Shown in pieces: positions 47,220-59,236 of a stretch of DNA of 64,000 nt. Source of the stretch: Gonatopus flavifemur (Eukaryota; Arthropoda; Insecta; Hymenoptera; Dryinidae). Both the position numbers and the translations under genes were made by a program. The stretch spans positions 25,872,001 through 25,936,000 of the forward strand of contig JAFFJZ010000002.1 in assembly GCA_018340375.1 (NCBI GenBank), written 5' to 3'. A model generated the notes under the pieces. That model was not told where the DNA came from and made no database searches. It saw nothing but the letters and a program-made list of their open reading frames with translations. Position 1 is the first letter of the stretch, and each line of letters opens with the position of its first letter.

Positions 47220-47284
47220 AACATTTGCGCGAATGGTCCCATGGTCGGTCACAATGTCTCCAATACTCATTCTCTATTTCTATG
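47220..47284 (+). CDS. Large secreted protein gene, exon with start codon
   Basis: A long pyrimidine tract ending TTATTCCAG (47211-47219) marks an acceptor, so an upstream non-coding exon must exist. Thirteen bases later ATG 47233 opens 17 codons plus one base (MVPWSVTMSPILILYFY), ending at a consensus donor G|GTAAGT (47285). This phase-1 end joins exactly to the exon at 48241 to make a Gly codon. The residues are hydrophobic and continue as GFHAVWLFAGIDA in the next exon, which together form a convincing signal peptide. Coding begins at 47233; 47220-47232 is leader. The intron is 956 bases. Confidence 0.75.
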
Positions 47285-48240
47285 GTAAGTAGACAAATTT
47301 TCGCCTTCATTTTAAATTCATGCAAAAATTTCAAACACAATCTGTAAACAGAAAGAGAAGTTGATTCCCAATTGAGAAACAAAATTGAGTTCCCAATCAA
47401 TGAGTTTTCAGCTCCAAAAGCAAGTAGAAAAATTATTGTAGTGATATCAAAATATGTTCGCTCAGGTGAACAGACCAAACTTTCGGGGTCTGAAGTCAGT
47501 CTTTGAATTATCACTCTGCAATTAAACATAATGGCTCAAAGCTGAGAACCAATGGACCATATAATAACCGCTTGGAGAGTAATAGGAGATAAGAAAGGAC
47601 ATTTTGTTAGAATTGCTCGCATAGTCTACATTCGTATGAACTTCTGTTATAGCAGTTTTGAAAATATTCCTCATGATTTTCCGAGAGTGCATTGAAGATT
47701 TTTTATGAATACAAAGAATTAATAATTTATGCATTCTGAGTTCTTTGAGTTTTGAATCATCAATTTATGAAAAATCCTTTATTAAATTCATCGGAACTAG
47801 TGCGCTGTTTTATGTAGGAGAAGTATTTTCCGTTTCGTAAACTCGAAGAATTTTGTTGAATTTTCAAGGATCTTGTGTAGCACTCAGGGATGGATAACGT
47901 GGGAGTATTTTTATCTTCTTCATATAGAACGGGAGTACATGTTATGAGGAGTTCTCGATCCTTCATTATTTGTATCTAAAGAATGAAACCTCGAATCAAA
48001 TTGTGGCCTTGCAAAAATTTCATTCCCTTTCAAAAAATGCGATGTTTGAATCTTCATCGTCAATTTTAGATTAAAATATAAACTTGTTATATTAATTGTA
48101 TTTGATTCGTATATTCTTTTTCACCTGCACCTTACATGAGAATTTGAATTTTCCCAAAATTTTGAACAGTGTTTTATTTGCAAGTGATAAACTCTTCTTT
48201 CATGTCTACCAAATTCTCATAAACTCTCGTTTTTATTCAG

Positions 48241-48314
48241 GTTTCCACGCAGTATGGCTATTCGCAGGCATCGACGCAATCACAGTGTCAATCGACCGTT
48301 CGGACATCAAAGCT
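48241..48314 (+). CDS. Large secreted protein gene, second coding exon
   Basis: The acceptor TTTTTATTCAG precedes 48241 and the donor AGCT|GTAAGT follows 48314. The 74 bases complete the signal peptide (FHAVWLFAGIDA) and add TVSIDRSDIKA. It enters in phase 1 and leaves in phase 0. The open frame to its left (from 48096) lies in the intron and is incidental. The next intron is only 87 bases (48315-48401), is a multiple of three and has no in-frame stop, so its retention would add 29 residues without breaking the frame. Confidence 0.75.
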
Positions 48315-48401
48315 GTAAGTGATTTTACGCATCGTTCATTTGCCATAATAGGGTTGTTTTGTGGAATATCGATCATAAAGTTTCATTTTATGGATTCACA
48401 G

Positions 48402-50411
48402 CCACCGACCCGATCGTCAATGATTGCAAACGGATGGAGACCTTTGACCACAGGAGGATTTGAAGAAACTATTGGTACAAATGTATCTCCATCGAGTTTA
48501 TTGGAGAAAAATGCGCCTTTGCATCCAGTTCTCGGTAAACTTCAGGAACATCTGGCGACATCGGAGAAGCTTAAACCCAGTTTATCGCAAACTCAACAGC
48601 GAAAACACAAGCAACCACCTCTCACGTCACCACCATCATCTTCGAATTCGAATAATCGTCAAGAATATATTCCTCCAAGTATACTCGGTAGTTTCTCGGT
48701 CTTTGGGCATGCAGCTACAAAAGCACGAGAACCAGTTCAACATCAAAACCATATTCATTTGAATACCAAACATTTGGCTTCTGAAACTAGAGAATACACA
48801 TTTTTGATTCCTCCGCCGAAAGATGTGTTGAGATTCGAGATAGATCATCAAAGGAAACCCATTATTCGTGACAATAATGTGTATCTTCGTCAACCTCAAT
48901 TCTTACCGCAATCGATTCATCATCAATCACCAGGCGATTTGGTGCAGAGGCCGAGTACAACGTATTATGTTAATAGCATAAAAGGCTACCCATCGACTAC
49001 CAACCCTCCATCGCATTCAGCCCTTATTCAGCCCAATGCGTCGAAAAACAGACCAACGTTCATCGATGGCTATCCGGTACAGCCTTTACTGCAACCTCCA
49101 AGACATCCTCCTAAACAATTTGAGTCATTGAAAGTTCAAAATAATAATAATAATAAAAATTTGGGTAAACCTTATTATCAATCACCTAATTCTGAATTAG
49201 GGCAAACGATTGAGTTTAAAGATAAAGTTCCTGATCATGAACAAACTATCCATCGACCGAACTACGAGCGTTATCAGCCTCACAGCCACAGCGCTCAAAT
49301 TTTAGGTCCTGGAGCAGTGACAGGCAACTATTACAGTCACATCAATCATCCTGCGGCTCATCACTCTCCTCCATCTTCTCATCATCATCATTACAAATCA
49401 ACTTACGAACGAGATCCATCGTTCTTAGTTCATGAAAGTCATGAAGTCAGTTATGCAACTCCAGCTGCTTTGTATTCCAATTATAATTTCCGACCTTCTT
49501 TACCCTATGACACTTTGGTACCTCCAGAATATCCTCCTTCGTCCCTATCTTCATCTCCTCCCACATCTCCGCCCACTCCAACCCCTTCTTCAACCTCGCT
49601 TCCACGTTCGGAATCCATCAAATATCAGTTCCAATCCAATGATGTGAAAAACGAGGATTATAAAACGTACAAGCAAACAACCGATGTAATACCTAGTGCT
49701 CCGGGAACTTACTATGTATCCGAGAGACATCAAGATCCTTCTCCAACTGCTGCCGCTTGGTCAGCCAGCAAACTTAGCAAATATCCTTCGGATATAAACG
49801 AGGTATTACCCAGACCTCAACCACCGAATAAATTCATTCAAGAGACACATCGACCACCAACTCCAGGTGTTGTTTTCGTTCACCAACCACCGCATTCGAA
49901 TCAATATCAAACTTCCATCATACCGGATCATCATCAAACTTCGAGACCCGAATATGAAACTCCAGAGAGCATATCTTTGAAACATTTCAACGAACAACAA
50001 TATTTAATTCAGCAACAACTTATACAGAGGGATAGACAACGTTTGGCGGAACAAGAACGCAAACAACAACTCCAAATTGAAAAACAACAACAAGATGAAC
50101 TGAAAAGAAGACAAGAAGAATTGAAAAAATTGATCAAAGATCAGAAAGAAACTGAACGCCAAGAAGAAGCGATTAGAATTGCTTCGAATAAGGAAAATCT
50201 TGAAAAACTACGGAATCAATCTGCTGGACAACATCATGGATCATACTCAGCGTCAACGGTGAAGGCACCCGCGGGAGATGGACCACAACAACGACCATAT
50301 ACGATAGAACTTGAGTACGATATCTCTAGAGTGACATCTGAAGCAACTCCTACAACAGGTGTTTCTGAACAAAGCGCGTTCTTCGAACAACAAGGGATCA
50401 AACAGCCGCAG
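48402..50411 (+). CDS. Large secreted protein gene, third coding exon (670 codons)
   Basis: It starts after TGGATTCACAG and ends at the donor GCCGCAG|GTTAGT, in phase 0 at both ends; it encodes residues 43-712. Composition is rich in Pro, Ser, Gln, His and Tyr: His/Pro run at about 363-375 (HHSPPSSHHHHY), Ser/Thr/Pro run at about 421-445, and a motif YKTYKQTT near 462. Residues about 569-649 form a Gln/Glu/Lys/Arg-rich segment (QRLAEQERKQQLQIEKQQQ) predicted to be a long charged helix or coiled coil. No folded domain is recognised. It reads as an intrinsically disordered extracellular matrix or cuticle-type protein. The homopolymeric runs are in frame and codon use looks normal for this genome. 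Confidence 0.85.
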
Positions 50412-50892
50412 GTTAGTTGAATGCATTGCTTCGATGTGTTCTGTTTTCCTTTCTCTCATTTTGTATTCTAAAGATGAATTCCCATGTAACCTAGAAATGG
50501 TACAGATAAATTTTGGAATTATGAAATGCAATCTAAATTGATTGTTGAAAAAGTTCTCTTCGAAAGTCGTTGTGGACAAATTTCTGGAGTAAATATCGTT
50601 TGCAACTTGATGCAAATTATGTAGATTCAAATTTATGTAAATTATGTAGAGGAGATATGCTATGTGGAATTTGTTCATGCGATATTGCCCTAGTAGCACA
50701 AGGGTGTTTGGAATATTCTATAGATGTCCATAGAACAATCAAATATGCGAAAATATCCTATGGATGTTCATAGGACATTCAAAATTTATCAATATATTCT
50801 GTGCATGTTCATAGAATATTCCAAACATCCTTATGCTACTTGGGCGATGATGATAGATTTGAAAAATTACAATCAATCTTGTTTTTCCTTAG
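50412..50892 (+). other. Third intron of large gene, carrying a MITE
   Basis: A 481-base GT-AG intron. Its ends are GTTAGT and TTTTTCCTTAG. It contains the small foldback at 50688-50844. In-frame reading hits a stop three codons after the donor, so retention would truncate the protein after exon 3. Confidence 0.75.
50688..50844. mobile_element. Intronic hairpin MITE, CCCTAGTAGCACAAGG ends
   Basis: CCCTAGTAGCACAAGGGTGT pairs with ACATCCTTATGCTACTTGGG, and TTTGGAATATTCTATAG pairs with CTATGAATATTCCAAA-like sequence. A GGATGTTCATAGGACATTC core completes the fold. It sits wholly inside the third intron. Its ends resemble those of 13644-13901. Confidence 0.75.
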
Positions 50893-53148
50893 ATACTACA
50901 CTCTGGTTTTGAAGGGACTAGAACATCCGAGTTGCCCACACAAACTCATCGACCAACGGAAATTCACGAAACCACTCCAACGGATCAACGTTATCAACGA
51001 CCTGTAAAACCGATAAGAGATCAGTACAGAAGAAGAAAACCAACAACCGTGCCTTATGATACTCAAACAGAATATCCAACTATGACGCCTGAAACTAGCT
51101 TGCCGGATACAGTCCCACCCATTGTCGAAGAATTCACTACTCAATCGATCTCCCCTTCGGATACGTTCTCTGCAACTCCGAACGCAGCTCAGAGACCTAA
51201 AGGACGCAGACCTAGTGCCGGAGGTGTCAGAAGAAGAAGGCCCAGTACAACTACCCCAGAACCGATTTCAGTTGGTAGTCCCGAGAGAGATTTTCTCAAA
51301 TATGATCGGCCGCAAGAACAAGAATTAGATCAATCGTCCAAAAAAACGAAATCAAGGCTAAAATTGAGCCAAACGCAGACACAATTGAATAATGAGGAAA
51401 CAGCGACTGAAAGGAGACCAAACATAAGAAAGAAACCCGGTCACAGGAATAGATTTAATCATGGCGAGCCTTTCGAGGCTGAAATTGTTACCGAAATAGT
51501 TCAGTCTCCTCCTAGCGCAGAAACTACGGAACGGTATGGCTCACAACAAATACAAATCAATGAGAATCTTCCGGTGACTAATTTCCCTAGTAACTTGTAC
51601 TTAGATTATTCAAGGTCCCCAGGCCAAGATACAACTGATATCCCACAAGAATATGTGACAGAAATAACTAAAACTCAATCAGAAGAGTATTCGCCATCGC
51701 CGAGACCTGCCGAAGAGCAATTTGTTTCTGAAGAATATAAAAAATATAAACAAACTGTAACGGAAGTAAATCTCCCAACCTTAGAAGATTTATTCATAAG
51801 AACAGACGGTAATTATGTAGTCACAGAATTTTCCACCCAAAGTGCGCCAACAACATTAGCAACGACTACCACTACAACAACTCCAGCACCGCCAGTGACC
51901 ACCACTGCTGCTCATCAACCCTCCTCGGTGTCTCCAACGACTTCAAGGTCGCATAAAATTAGACCAATGAGGTACGGTAACTCAACGAGACCTCGATTTA
52001 GCATTAAAGATTACAAAAGTCGCTTAGATTACAAGAGTAGAATTTCAACCACTACAACGGAAGCTCCATCTCTTCCTCTAATTTCCCATCCGAAGCAAAG
52101 GTTGCCCAGCACTAAAACTCAACACACTCAGTCTCCGGAACAAGGAAACAAAGAAAGCACTGGAAGATACAAATATGTCTCCAGAATGAACTACCGAACG
52201 ACTTCACATGCGCCACCTCAAGAAACAACAGTCTCTGAAGAAAATTATCCATCGACAACCGAAAAAATAAGCCGGTTTGTACCAAAGAGAAAACCAATGA
52301 ACAGCAACACTTATCGCAGCAGGATATCCGGCGGATTTCATAACAATCGAACATCACACGAGAATGACAATAATTCCAAGTACGGCAGCACAGCGAGACC
52401 AGAAAATGTTTTCTCATCGACTATCAGACGAAGACCCGTCATGAAGAGCAGACTGCAAATACAAAAAGGACTCAGCAACACACATTCGCACGGGGAAAAG
52501 AAAGAAGAATTATCCACAGAAATGGCGGCTGAAGAAACTAGTTTCTATTCTGCCGCCACAACCTCCTCCCCTGTCACCGTCTCCTCATTCTCAAATATTA
52601 AATTATCGAATGAAATTCAAACTGAATCGAATCTTCCATCCCATTCAACATCATCGATGAGGTACGACGACGACGAAGACACCAAAATAAAAACTAACGA
52701 CAGCAACTTTGAACACGAAGGACAAAATCAAGATGAAAATGCTTCAATTAAGGAAATCACGTCGGAGAACGGAGGGAAGGATAAAAAGAAGAAAAAAGAT
52801 CACAGAAACGAACCGACAATGGCGTTGGTGAACGAAGATTTCATCTCAAAAGTCGTCAAGGTCGAGAAACCTCGAGAAGATGAGGGTCAAATTGAAGGTG
52901 CAACACAACAGAACGAGAAATCAGAAACAACGAGCTACAATATGCAAACGAAAGAAGAGGAAGAATTGTTTGCGAGGGCTTCACAAAGCGTTGCGGATTT
53001 AACAAGTTCCGCTTCCGCGTTGTATAATAAGCCTGGTCTCTTCAAGGCTGTCTCGGAAAATAGACCTGTGAAAGAATTCAAGATACCATCGGATGAACCT
53101 ACTTTGCCTATCGAAGCTTTCTTTCAAGAATTATCAAAGAAGGACTAA
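50893..53148 (+). CDS. Large secreted protein gene, last coding exon (751 codons)
   Basis: The exon begins after TTTTTCCTTAG in phase 0 (ILHSGFEGTRTSELPTQ) and ends at TAA 53146-53148; it encodes residues 713-1463. Features: a basic Arg/Pro stretch at about 815-832 (GVRRRRPSTTT), a second YKQT motif (KKYKQTVTEVNLP, near 994) echoing that of exon 3, a Thr run at about 1032-1054, then Arg/Tyr/Ser repeats (RPRFSIKDYKSRLDYKSR, YKYVSRMNYRT, NTYRSRISGG). A Lys-rich acidic-basic patch lies near 1342-1354. The last 60 residues are more complex (SVADLTSSASALYNKPGLF, ending EAFFQELSKKD) and may be the most conserved part. Many dibasic sites could allow processing. No catalytic domain is visible. Total protein about 1463 residues. 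Confidence 0.85.
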   Translation: MLHSGFEGTRTSELPTQTHRPTEIHETTPTDQRYQRPVKPIRDQYRRRKPTTVPYDTQTEYPTMTPETSLPDTVPPIVEEFTTQSISPSDTFSATPNAAQRPKGRRPSAGGVRRRRPSTTTPEPISVGSPERDFLKYDRPQEQELDQSSKKTKSRLKLSQTQTQLNNEETATERRPNIRKKPGHRNRFNHGEPFEAEIVTEIVQSPPSAETTERYGSQQIQINENLPVTNFPSNLYLDYSRSPGQDTTDIPQEYVTEITKTQSEEYSPSPRPAEEQFVSEEYKKYKQTVTEVNLPTLEDLFIRTDGNYVVTEFSTQSAPTTLATTTTTTTPAPPVTTTAAHQPSSVSPTTSRSHKIRPMRYGNSTRPRFSIKDYKSRLDYKSRISTTTTEAPSLPLISHPKQRLPSTKTQHTQSPEQGNKESTGRYKYVSRMNYRTTSHAPPQETTVSEENYPSTTEKISRFVPKRKPMNSNTYRSRISGGFHNNRTSHENDNNSKYGSTARPENVFSSTIRRRPVMKSRLQIQKGLSNTHSHGEKKEELSTEMAAEETSFYSAATTSSPVTVSSFSNIKLSNEIQTESNLPSHSTSSMRYDDDEDTKIKTNDSNFEHEGQNQDENASIKEITSENGGKDKKKKKDHRNEPTMALVNEDFISKVVKVEKPREDEGQIEGATQQNEKSETTSYNMQTKEEEELFARASQSVADLTSSASALYNKPGLFKAVSENRPVKEFKIPSDEPTLPIEAFFQELSKKD

Positions 53149-56100
53149 ATGAGTTCGATGCGATGGGGATAATTTGACAGGTTATTTCTGTTTCTAGAAG
53201 TACGTTGTTGTAGAATCATTGCTGTACGAATCTTTCGATTGAAATGTACAGATGCAACGCTTAATTTCAACAAGCGGATAAAGGTTCTTTCGACATGTAC
53301 GATCCATTCATTTGAAGCGATGTTCCAACGGCATCCAGAATTGTTTAATGGTATCAAAAGTATGATTTTGGATGCTGGATGGATGGATGTATGTATGTAT
53401 TAGTTCATTACATCAATTGTTTGTGCGTTTTTGCTGTTGGATGAGTGGAATGCTGGAATGAAATTATCAATTCGTATCAGTGCATTGAAATTTCTCTGCA
53501 TAAAACATTCCGGAGAACATATAATATATTTATATTCGGCATGAAAAATTCCTGTAACAATCCAACATTCTGTGCCCCATATAGTTCTGAAGTTCGAATG
53601 CTGTGTTTAAAACATATATCATAGAGTAATTATTGGTTGTACTTGACGTGTGACTTTCATACATGAAATTATTATTGAATTGATTCGACAGGAAGTATTC
53701 CAATTACTGTGCCTGACTCAATTACTGAAATTATTGAATAATATCGTATCTTTTGTTCAAAGTAGGCTTTATGAAATTGTGAACTTCAATTGATCAGGCA
53801 ATAAGCTGTTCATTTTTACAACATCCATCGACAAAAATCGTTCAAAAATGAATGTGAAACGAAACAATAATTGAGAACGAAGCACGTGCTGTAAGAAAAT
53901 ATATGGATTCATATAATCTGTATACAGTCTTCATACGTATTAGATCATGTATAATCTGTATGTATGAATTGCGTATGTTTTATATGCAACATACTTTACA
54001 CACATTCTATTCGTATGTAATGTTTCTAGACTGCATACAGATTTTTTGTGACCAAATGATCATACAAGCTACTATATAAGAGTCATAATAAATTTCTTTT
54101 TCACATGGACACTCATCTTACTTTCTCAAGTAAAAATGACGCAAAAGAGCGAAGAATATAACGATGATATGTAATTAGATTATTGAATGTAACAAAAGAG
54201 TTGATCCTGATATATTGATGATCCTCATGACAACGAAAACGTATAATTATACAGCAAACAATCATTACTGGCGATTGAACGGGTCGCTGATGGTCCTGCG
54301 ATGCTGGTGGAGATTCGTTACTGGCCCTTTGGAACGCCTGCAATTGTGTTTGCTGGCAATATAAATCCAATATCTTTTAGAAACCATCGATGAATACTTG
54401 CCCCAGGAGACTAGATAGCACTATGAAGTTTTTCATTTCATAACATAGAAATAGGCGTCGAACTTTGGACTTTCTTTCTGCATCCGATGCTGTCATTACA
54501 AAAATGTAACCATGAAATAGCGATATGATCGATTCCAGTGAGGATCAAATTCCATAGAAAAGAATTTTTTAAAACAATTTTGATGTAAATATATTCTCTT
54601 AGAAATATCCGAAATATTACATATATTTGTGTTAAAATCATTTAGTAGATTTTGATGGACAAAATAACGCGTTGAAAATTAATTAGCTGGCAATAGGTGA
54701 ATAGAGGTGATGGATGTTCAAGATCAAACATCCTCAAATAAATCATCACGGTTCATCCAACTGTTCAATGTAACTGCAAGTAGGAATGGGCAATATTGAC
54801 GATTTCGATGTTTTGTATGCAATATGTGTTTAGTTTCAATCCAAATTGGATAAGAATTTATGGAAATCAGATACATATTGTTTACAAAAATTTCGATATC
54901 GCGAATGTCATTCATCCGTAGTTTGAAGCGAACGTTTGGATTGCTTCGTTAAATCTTTGGTTGTTTGAATTTCGTTATTTTCATTTTGTGTACCAAAAAT
55001 AAAATGTCAAATAATGTCAAACAATGACAGAATATCGATGGTGGAAGATAATTTTCCACTGACTTACAAACAGGTATTTGTACAAATCAATCTGAAATTT
55101 TTGTTACTCATTCGCTTAGAATATACCTGGAAAAAGGAAACGATAGGAATCAATTAAAAGAAATCAAAACCGCATAGGAAGAGATAGATTTCTAAATCTT
55201 TTTCTATGCGATTGTTCATGATTTTTTCATTTTCTTTTACCACCCAGCTAGGAATGTGAACAATTTTTTGGAGGGAAAGGGAAGCATTTTTGTCCAAATA
55301 ATATGAATTTTCCCAAGAGAGTATTTGTTCTCAACCCTATTGACAAATTCTAATAGAAACCGATAGGTGTTATTTTGGATTTTGTGTGTAAGTCAATATT
55401 CTATTGATTTTTATTGGTACAATCTGTAGAACCTCATGAATACCTCATGGAGAATAATTTCCTATTGGAAAACCATGTCGTTTTGTCACAGGATACACGG
55501 GAATCTTTGGGAATGTATTGGAATTTTTTCAACAAGGAGTATATATTTTGATACAAAACTTTCAAATTCAAGTACTTCCTGTAACAGAATTTTAACAAAC
55601 CATTTTGACAAGAAACATAGAGATTCAGTATGACAGCATTTATATATTTCTACTCTATTCTTCACAATTGAAATCAATTCCAAATAAAGAAGGGTGGATA
55701 CTCAAAGTGCAATGAATTGGGTCCAGTTCAATCCTATATTTATCCATTCCGAGTGAATTCATTGTAGTCTATCTAGGACTTGATCAGGGCAACCAGATTA
55801 TGTTATGTTATGTTATTGAAATCAAATTGAATTCATTACTCCAATAAAGAAATACACGTTCAGGATTAGTTTGGTAATGATGAGGATTCATGTCAGGAGG
55901 TGATTCAATACAAGAAAAATTTCTTGAACGAATGGAAAATGAAATGTATACAAAATTATTTATTATTTATGTATCATTTAATGAGCACTAATATTAGAGA
56001 ACGAGATTGTAAATAATTCCCTATGGAGCATTGACGGGAAATTATATTGCAGTTCGGAAAAAGCAGCTGCAATATTTACGATGTGTAAAAATTGAAATAA

Positions 56101-56300
56101 TAATAATAATATATTAATTATTTATGTATGAAAACTGTCATCTATAATGGATTGTGATTCCATATTGATGTGTAAAAAAACTTATTCCTCCAATTTATCT
56201 GTCACTTTTTACAAATATTATTAAATTACATCAAAATTGTAACTTGTACAACCTAAGTACCTTTTCTATTGTAAATAAAATAGAATATAATAATTAGAAA
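53149..56300 (+). other. 3' UTR and downstream DNA of the large gene
   Basis: There is no ORF of note. Candidate polyadenylation signals are AATAAA at 54087-54092 and, more convincingly, AATAAA at 56274-56279, which is followed by a GT-rich stretch (ATTGTGTGTTCACTTC). The second would give a 3' UTR of about 3.1 kb. GTATG/CATAC words form local hairpins at 53930-54045. Confidence 0.4.
56274..56279 (+). terminator. Probable distal polyadenylation signal
   Basis: AATAAA with a T/GT-rich element 20-30 bases downstream. It is the best-formed candidate in the 3 kb beyond the stop codon of the large gene. The signal at 54087 is a nearer alternative. Confidence 0.4.
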
Positions 56301-58237
56301 TTGTGTGTTCACTTCTCATGTAATTCTAAAGAATATTTCAGAAGACGGAAAAATATAAGATAATTACGTCTGTAATTATTGATGATGGAGAAATAGTTCT
56401 CTGAACCAAAACATTTTTTGCTGCCACAGCTAAAAAAATTGCTGTCGTAGCTAACACGATTGCTGTTATAGCAAATTTTCAGCTAGGTCAGCAAAAGATT
56501 TTGCTATTCTATATATAATACCTCGATTTGCTGCGTCAGCAAATTTTTTCTCTCCGTGCAGTGTATTGTATCTTCTCAAATTAACTTCTTGTAACAACAC
56601 ACATTGTTCAAATAATCTATTGCAAAATTTTGGATCTCCAATAAATGAGTATTCCGTTATTCTATTACCAAGTCGTTTTAATAAACGATTCAAACTTCCG
56701 CAACATACATTTATGTGGTCCCAATAAGAATTTCAATATGGGCGATAATCAGCCATAGAAACGTGTGAGGACAAATTCAATATGTTTTCCCTTTTATCAC
56801 CCTCATCCAACAAAAACTGAATATTTCTTCTTGAATAAACGATACTCATTTCCATTCGTTCATGCAACTAAGAACGAATGATTTCAATTCAATCGGTATT
56901 TATAGTGAATTACGATGACAACTACGTATAATACACGAATAAACTTTTTTTATCTGCATTTCATGTAAATTTTTCGTAGGAAAGGTTCTGATGTTAGTCA
57001 AGCGTGACAATCCTTATGAGGTCAGAAGTAGGATTGAGGAAACCCTAAGCAAATCCTGGAGATCAAATTCGAGTCGAAGAGTAAATGTTTAAAATATTTT
57101 TAAATGCTTTTCTGCTGGAATATTGCAATAGTTCATTAGTATGGAAATGAGACGATTCACTGAGAAAATTTCACAGGCGTTATTCTACAGCCAAAATGGA
57201 ATAATTTTCCGTTTGAAAAAAATTTTGTCGACGCTTAATTTTGAAGATATGAGCATTTTTAGATTTTCTTTCAAATCCAAATCATTCAAAAACACTGTAT
57301 GCTACATACTTGAGCTTAACACCATTCGCTAAGTTTGAGAACGGCGGATTTGTGGGGAAAAAAATAAAACTATTTTATCATCGATAGTTCCGGAGCTATA
57401 GCGATTTGAAGTTGCTGAATTCTGATTGTCTGAAAGCTAAAAAATTTCAAATCGCCATCGATACCTGTGAAATCCGGTCCGCGAATTCTGGGACACCCTG
57501 TATATGGGTGATATCTGATTCATCTTTAATAGGAGAGCTAACAGGGTTATTTGATATTCACACCATTGAGGATGTTGCTGAAATTTGAATCGTTTATTGA
57601 AACTGATCAACAGTCCGATAGCATAATATTCAACTATTAAAGCCAAAAAATCTTGCAGTACATTATTGAAACGATGTTTCCAGTGGCAAAGAGTTGATTC
57701 GAGAGGATATATAACGATGATTTATCAGATTTTTTGAGTTTTAATTTTCGTTTTGTTTCTATAAACGATTCAAACTCCGAGAACATCCATTGAGGTTGGT
57801 ATGCACAGTCATTCGGGAACCGTGGATGCCTTCAGGAGAAACACAAGTAAGTACGTGTCATATTATATCCGTTGAAATACAAGAGATTCATCCTGTTTTC
57901 AAGAGTTTTGGATCCACAATATTTGCGTCGTTCCTTTTCGCAAATGATCGTTTTCTGATGGTCGTGAAAAGGTTGATTGAGTCAAATAAATGCAATAATT
58001 CCAACATGAATTCATTTTCCAAGACTTTCTTCGTATTGTATTCATACAAGATGCATACAGATCGTCAATAATATACATCAATAATAGATTAAATCCTCAC
58101 TTTTTGCTCTTATCCAAACAATGACACACATTTATTTTTCATTATATAGGCCTACGGTTATCAACTTTGATTGTATCTAATTTAGAATAATGCACAGGCC
58201 ATTTCACATACATTCCATGTCTATATATGCATATATA
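56301..58237. other. Intergenic DNA with repeat fragments
   Basis: GCTG/CAGC palindromes lie at 56400-56560, ending TTTTTTCTCTCCGTG. A fragment related to the 8086-8507 element is at 57140-57500 (TAGCGATTTGAAGTTGCTGAATTCTGATTG inverted). A GGGACACCCTGTATA word at about 57489 recalls the element at 7770-8075. No gene is seen. Confidence 0.45.
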
Positions 58238-58330
58238 ACATATATCAATGTACGCATGTATGTATGTTGTATGTACGTATGTATGTAGTGTATGCGTGTA
58301 TGAATGTATGTATGTGTACATACATGAATT
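58238..58330. repeat. GTAT/ATGT tetranucleotide microsatellite
   Basis: An interrupted array of GTAT/TGTA units (ATGTATGTATGTTGTATGTA). A 61-codon ORF read across it is not credible. Confidence 0.85.
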
Positions 58331-58634
58331 TATACGTACAATAGGTCAACTCGATCCATTTGTTCTCATTCTGACGAATTCCAAACACATTTTGGGCAAT
58401 TTTTATCATACCCACGGGGGAAAGTACAGGTAATGGTTACTATGAAGAATAGTAATTCGGTGACAGATATTTCGAAATTGTAATAAGTACCATTCGGAAT
58501 CGGGGTGAGTATGATGAGCTGGTTACGTTACCATGGAAACGATAGGTCAACATCTCCATGATCACCAAATCGTAGTGTTCACTCAACATCGACGATAATA
58601 ACATCCACTAACATCGATGTTTTACATCGTTTAA

Positions 58635-58837
58635 AGAGATACTAGCGCCGGGACATCAGTCAAATTTTTCGTGTAAGATTTTTCCAAAATACTTCCATAT
58701 TTTCAAAATATCGCTCTATAGAGCATTCCTATAGGCATTCAAGAAATCCTGTATGAAGCGATATTTTAAAAATATTCAAGCATTGTGAAGAAATCTTTCA
58801 CGAAAGATTTGACTGAAGTCCCTGCGCTAGTATCCCC
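58635..58837. mobile_element. Hairpin MITE with TTAA duplication (piggyBac-like)
   Basis: TTAA flanks both sides (58631-58634 and 58838-58841). The ends are AGAGATACTAGCGCCGGGAC and, reversed, GGGGATACTAGCGCAGGGAC. Pairing continues inside through CAGTCAAAT / ATTTGACTG and AATATCGCT / AGCGATATT. Its target signature matches that of the 37770-38311 element, although the terminal sequences differ. Confidence 0.8.
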
Positions 58838-58858
58838 TTAAGGGCAATCATCAGAGGC

Positions 58859-59032
58859 AAAGTTACTAGATCTCTCCCCCCAGTTTTCTCAACGATTAAT
58901 GAATATAATCGATTGTAATGAGCAGGTGCATCTTCTCTGCATATCAAAGAAAGTGCAGCTACTCTTTATTTTTCATTTTATTTGTTCGTTTCTGAGAAAA
59001 CTGGAGGGGCGATTTTGGAATCTAGTAACTTT
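58859..59032. mobile_element. MITE, AAAGTTACTAGAT ends, copy B
   Basis: The ends AAAGTTACTAGATCTC and GAATCTAGTAACTTT frame the inner arms CTCCCCCCAGTTTTCTCA / TGAGAAAACTGGAGGGG. About 174 bp. It is the uninterrupted counterpart of copy A (37429-37748), in inverse orientation. Confidence 0.85.
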
Positions 59033-59236
59033 TTGGGAAGGTGGTGAATGCCGTTAATGATGTAACATTGACCTGATTGATGTTCCAATGTTTTTTTGAA
59101 AAAACATTCAAACATCAAGACATCAAATAAGAACGATTGAATGGGATGATGCTGAATTTGAAATGGTGCTAGATCCCAAAATTTTCATCGATGTTTAGTG
59201 AATACTACCAAATCGCGAATCGCGAGCAGTGAATAT

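Noticed and set aside
48096..48240. Upstream start of the 774-codon open frame of the large gene
   Set aside because: This part lies in the first intron: the acceptor at 48240 and the matching phase-1 donor at 47284 give a better start with a signal peptide at 47233.
58248..58433. 61-codon Tyr/Val/Cys-rich ORF
   Set aside because: It is a translation of the GTAT microsatellite.
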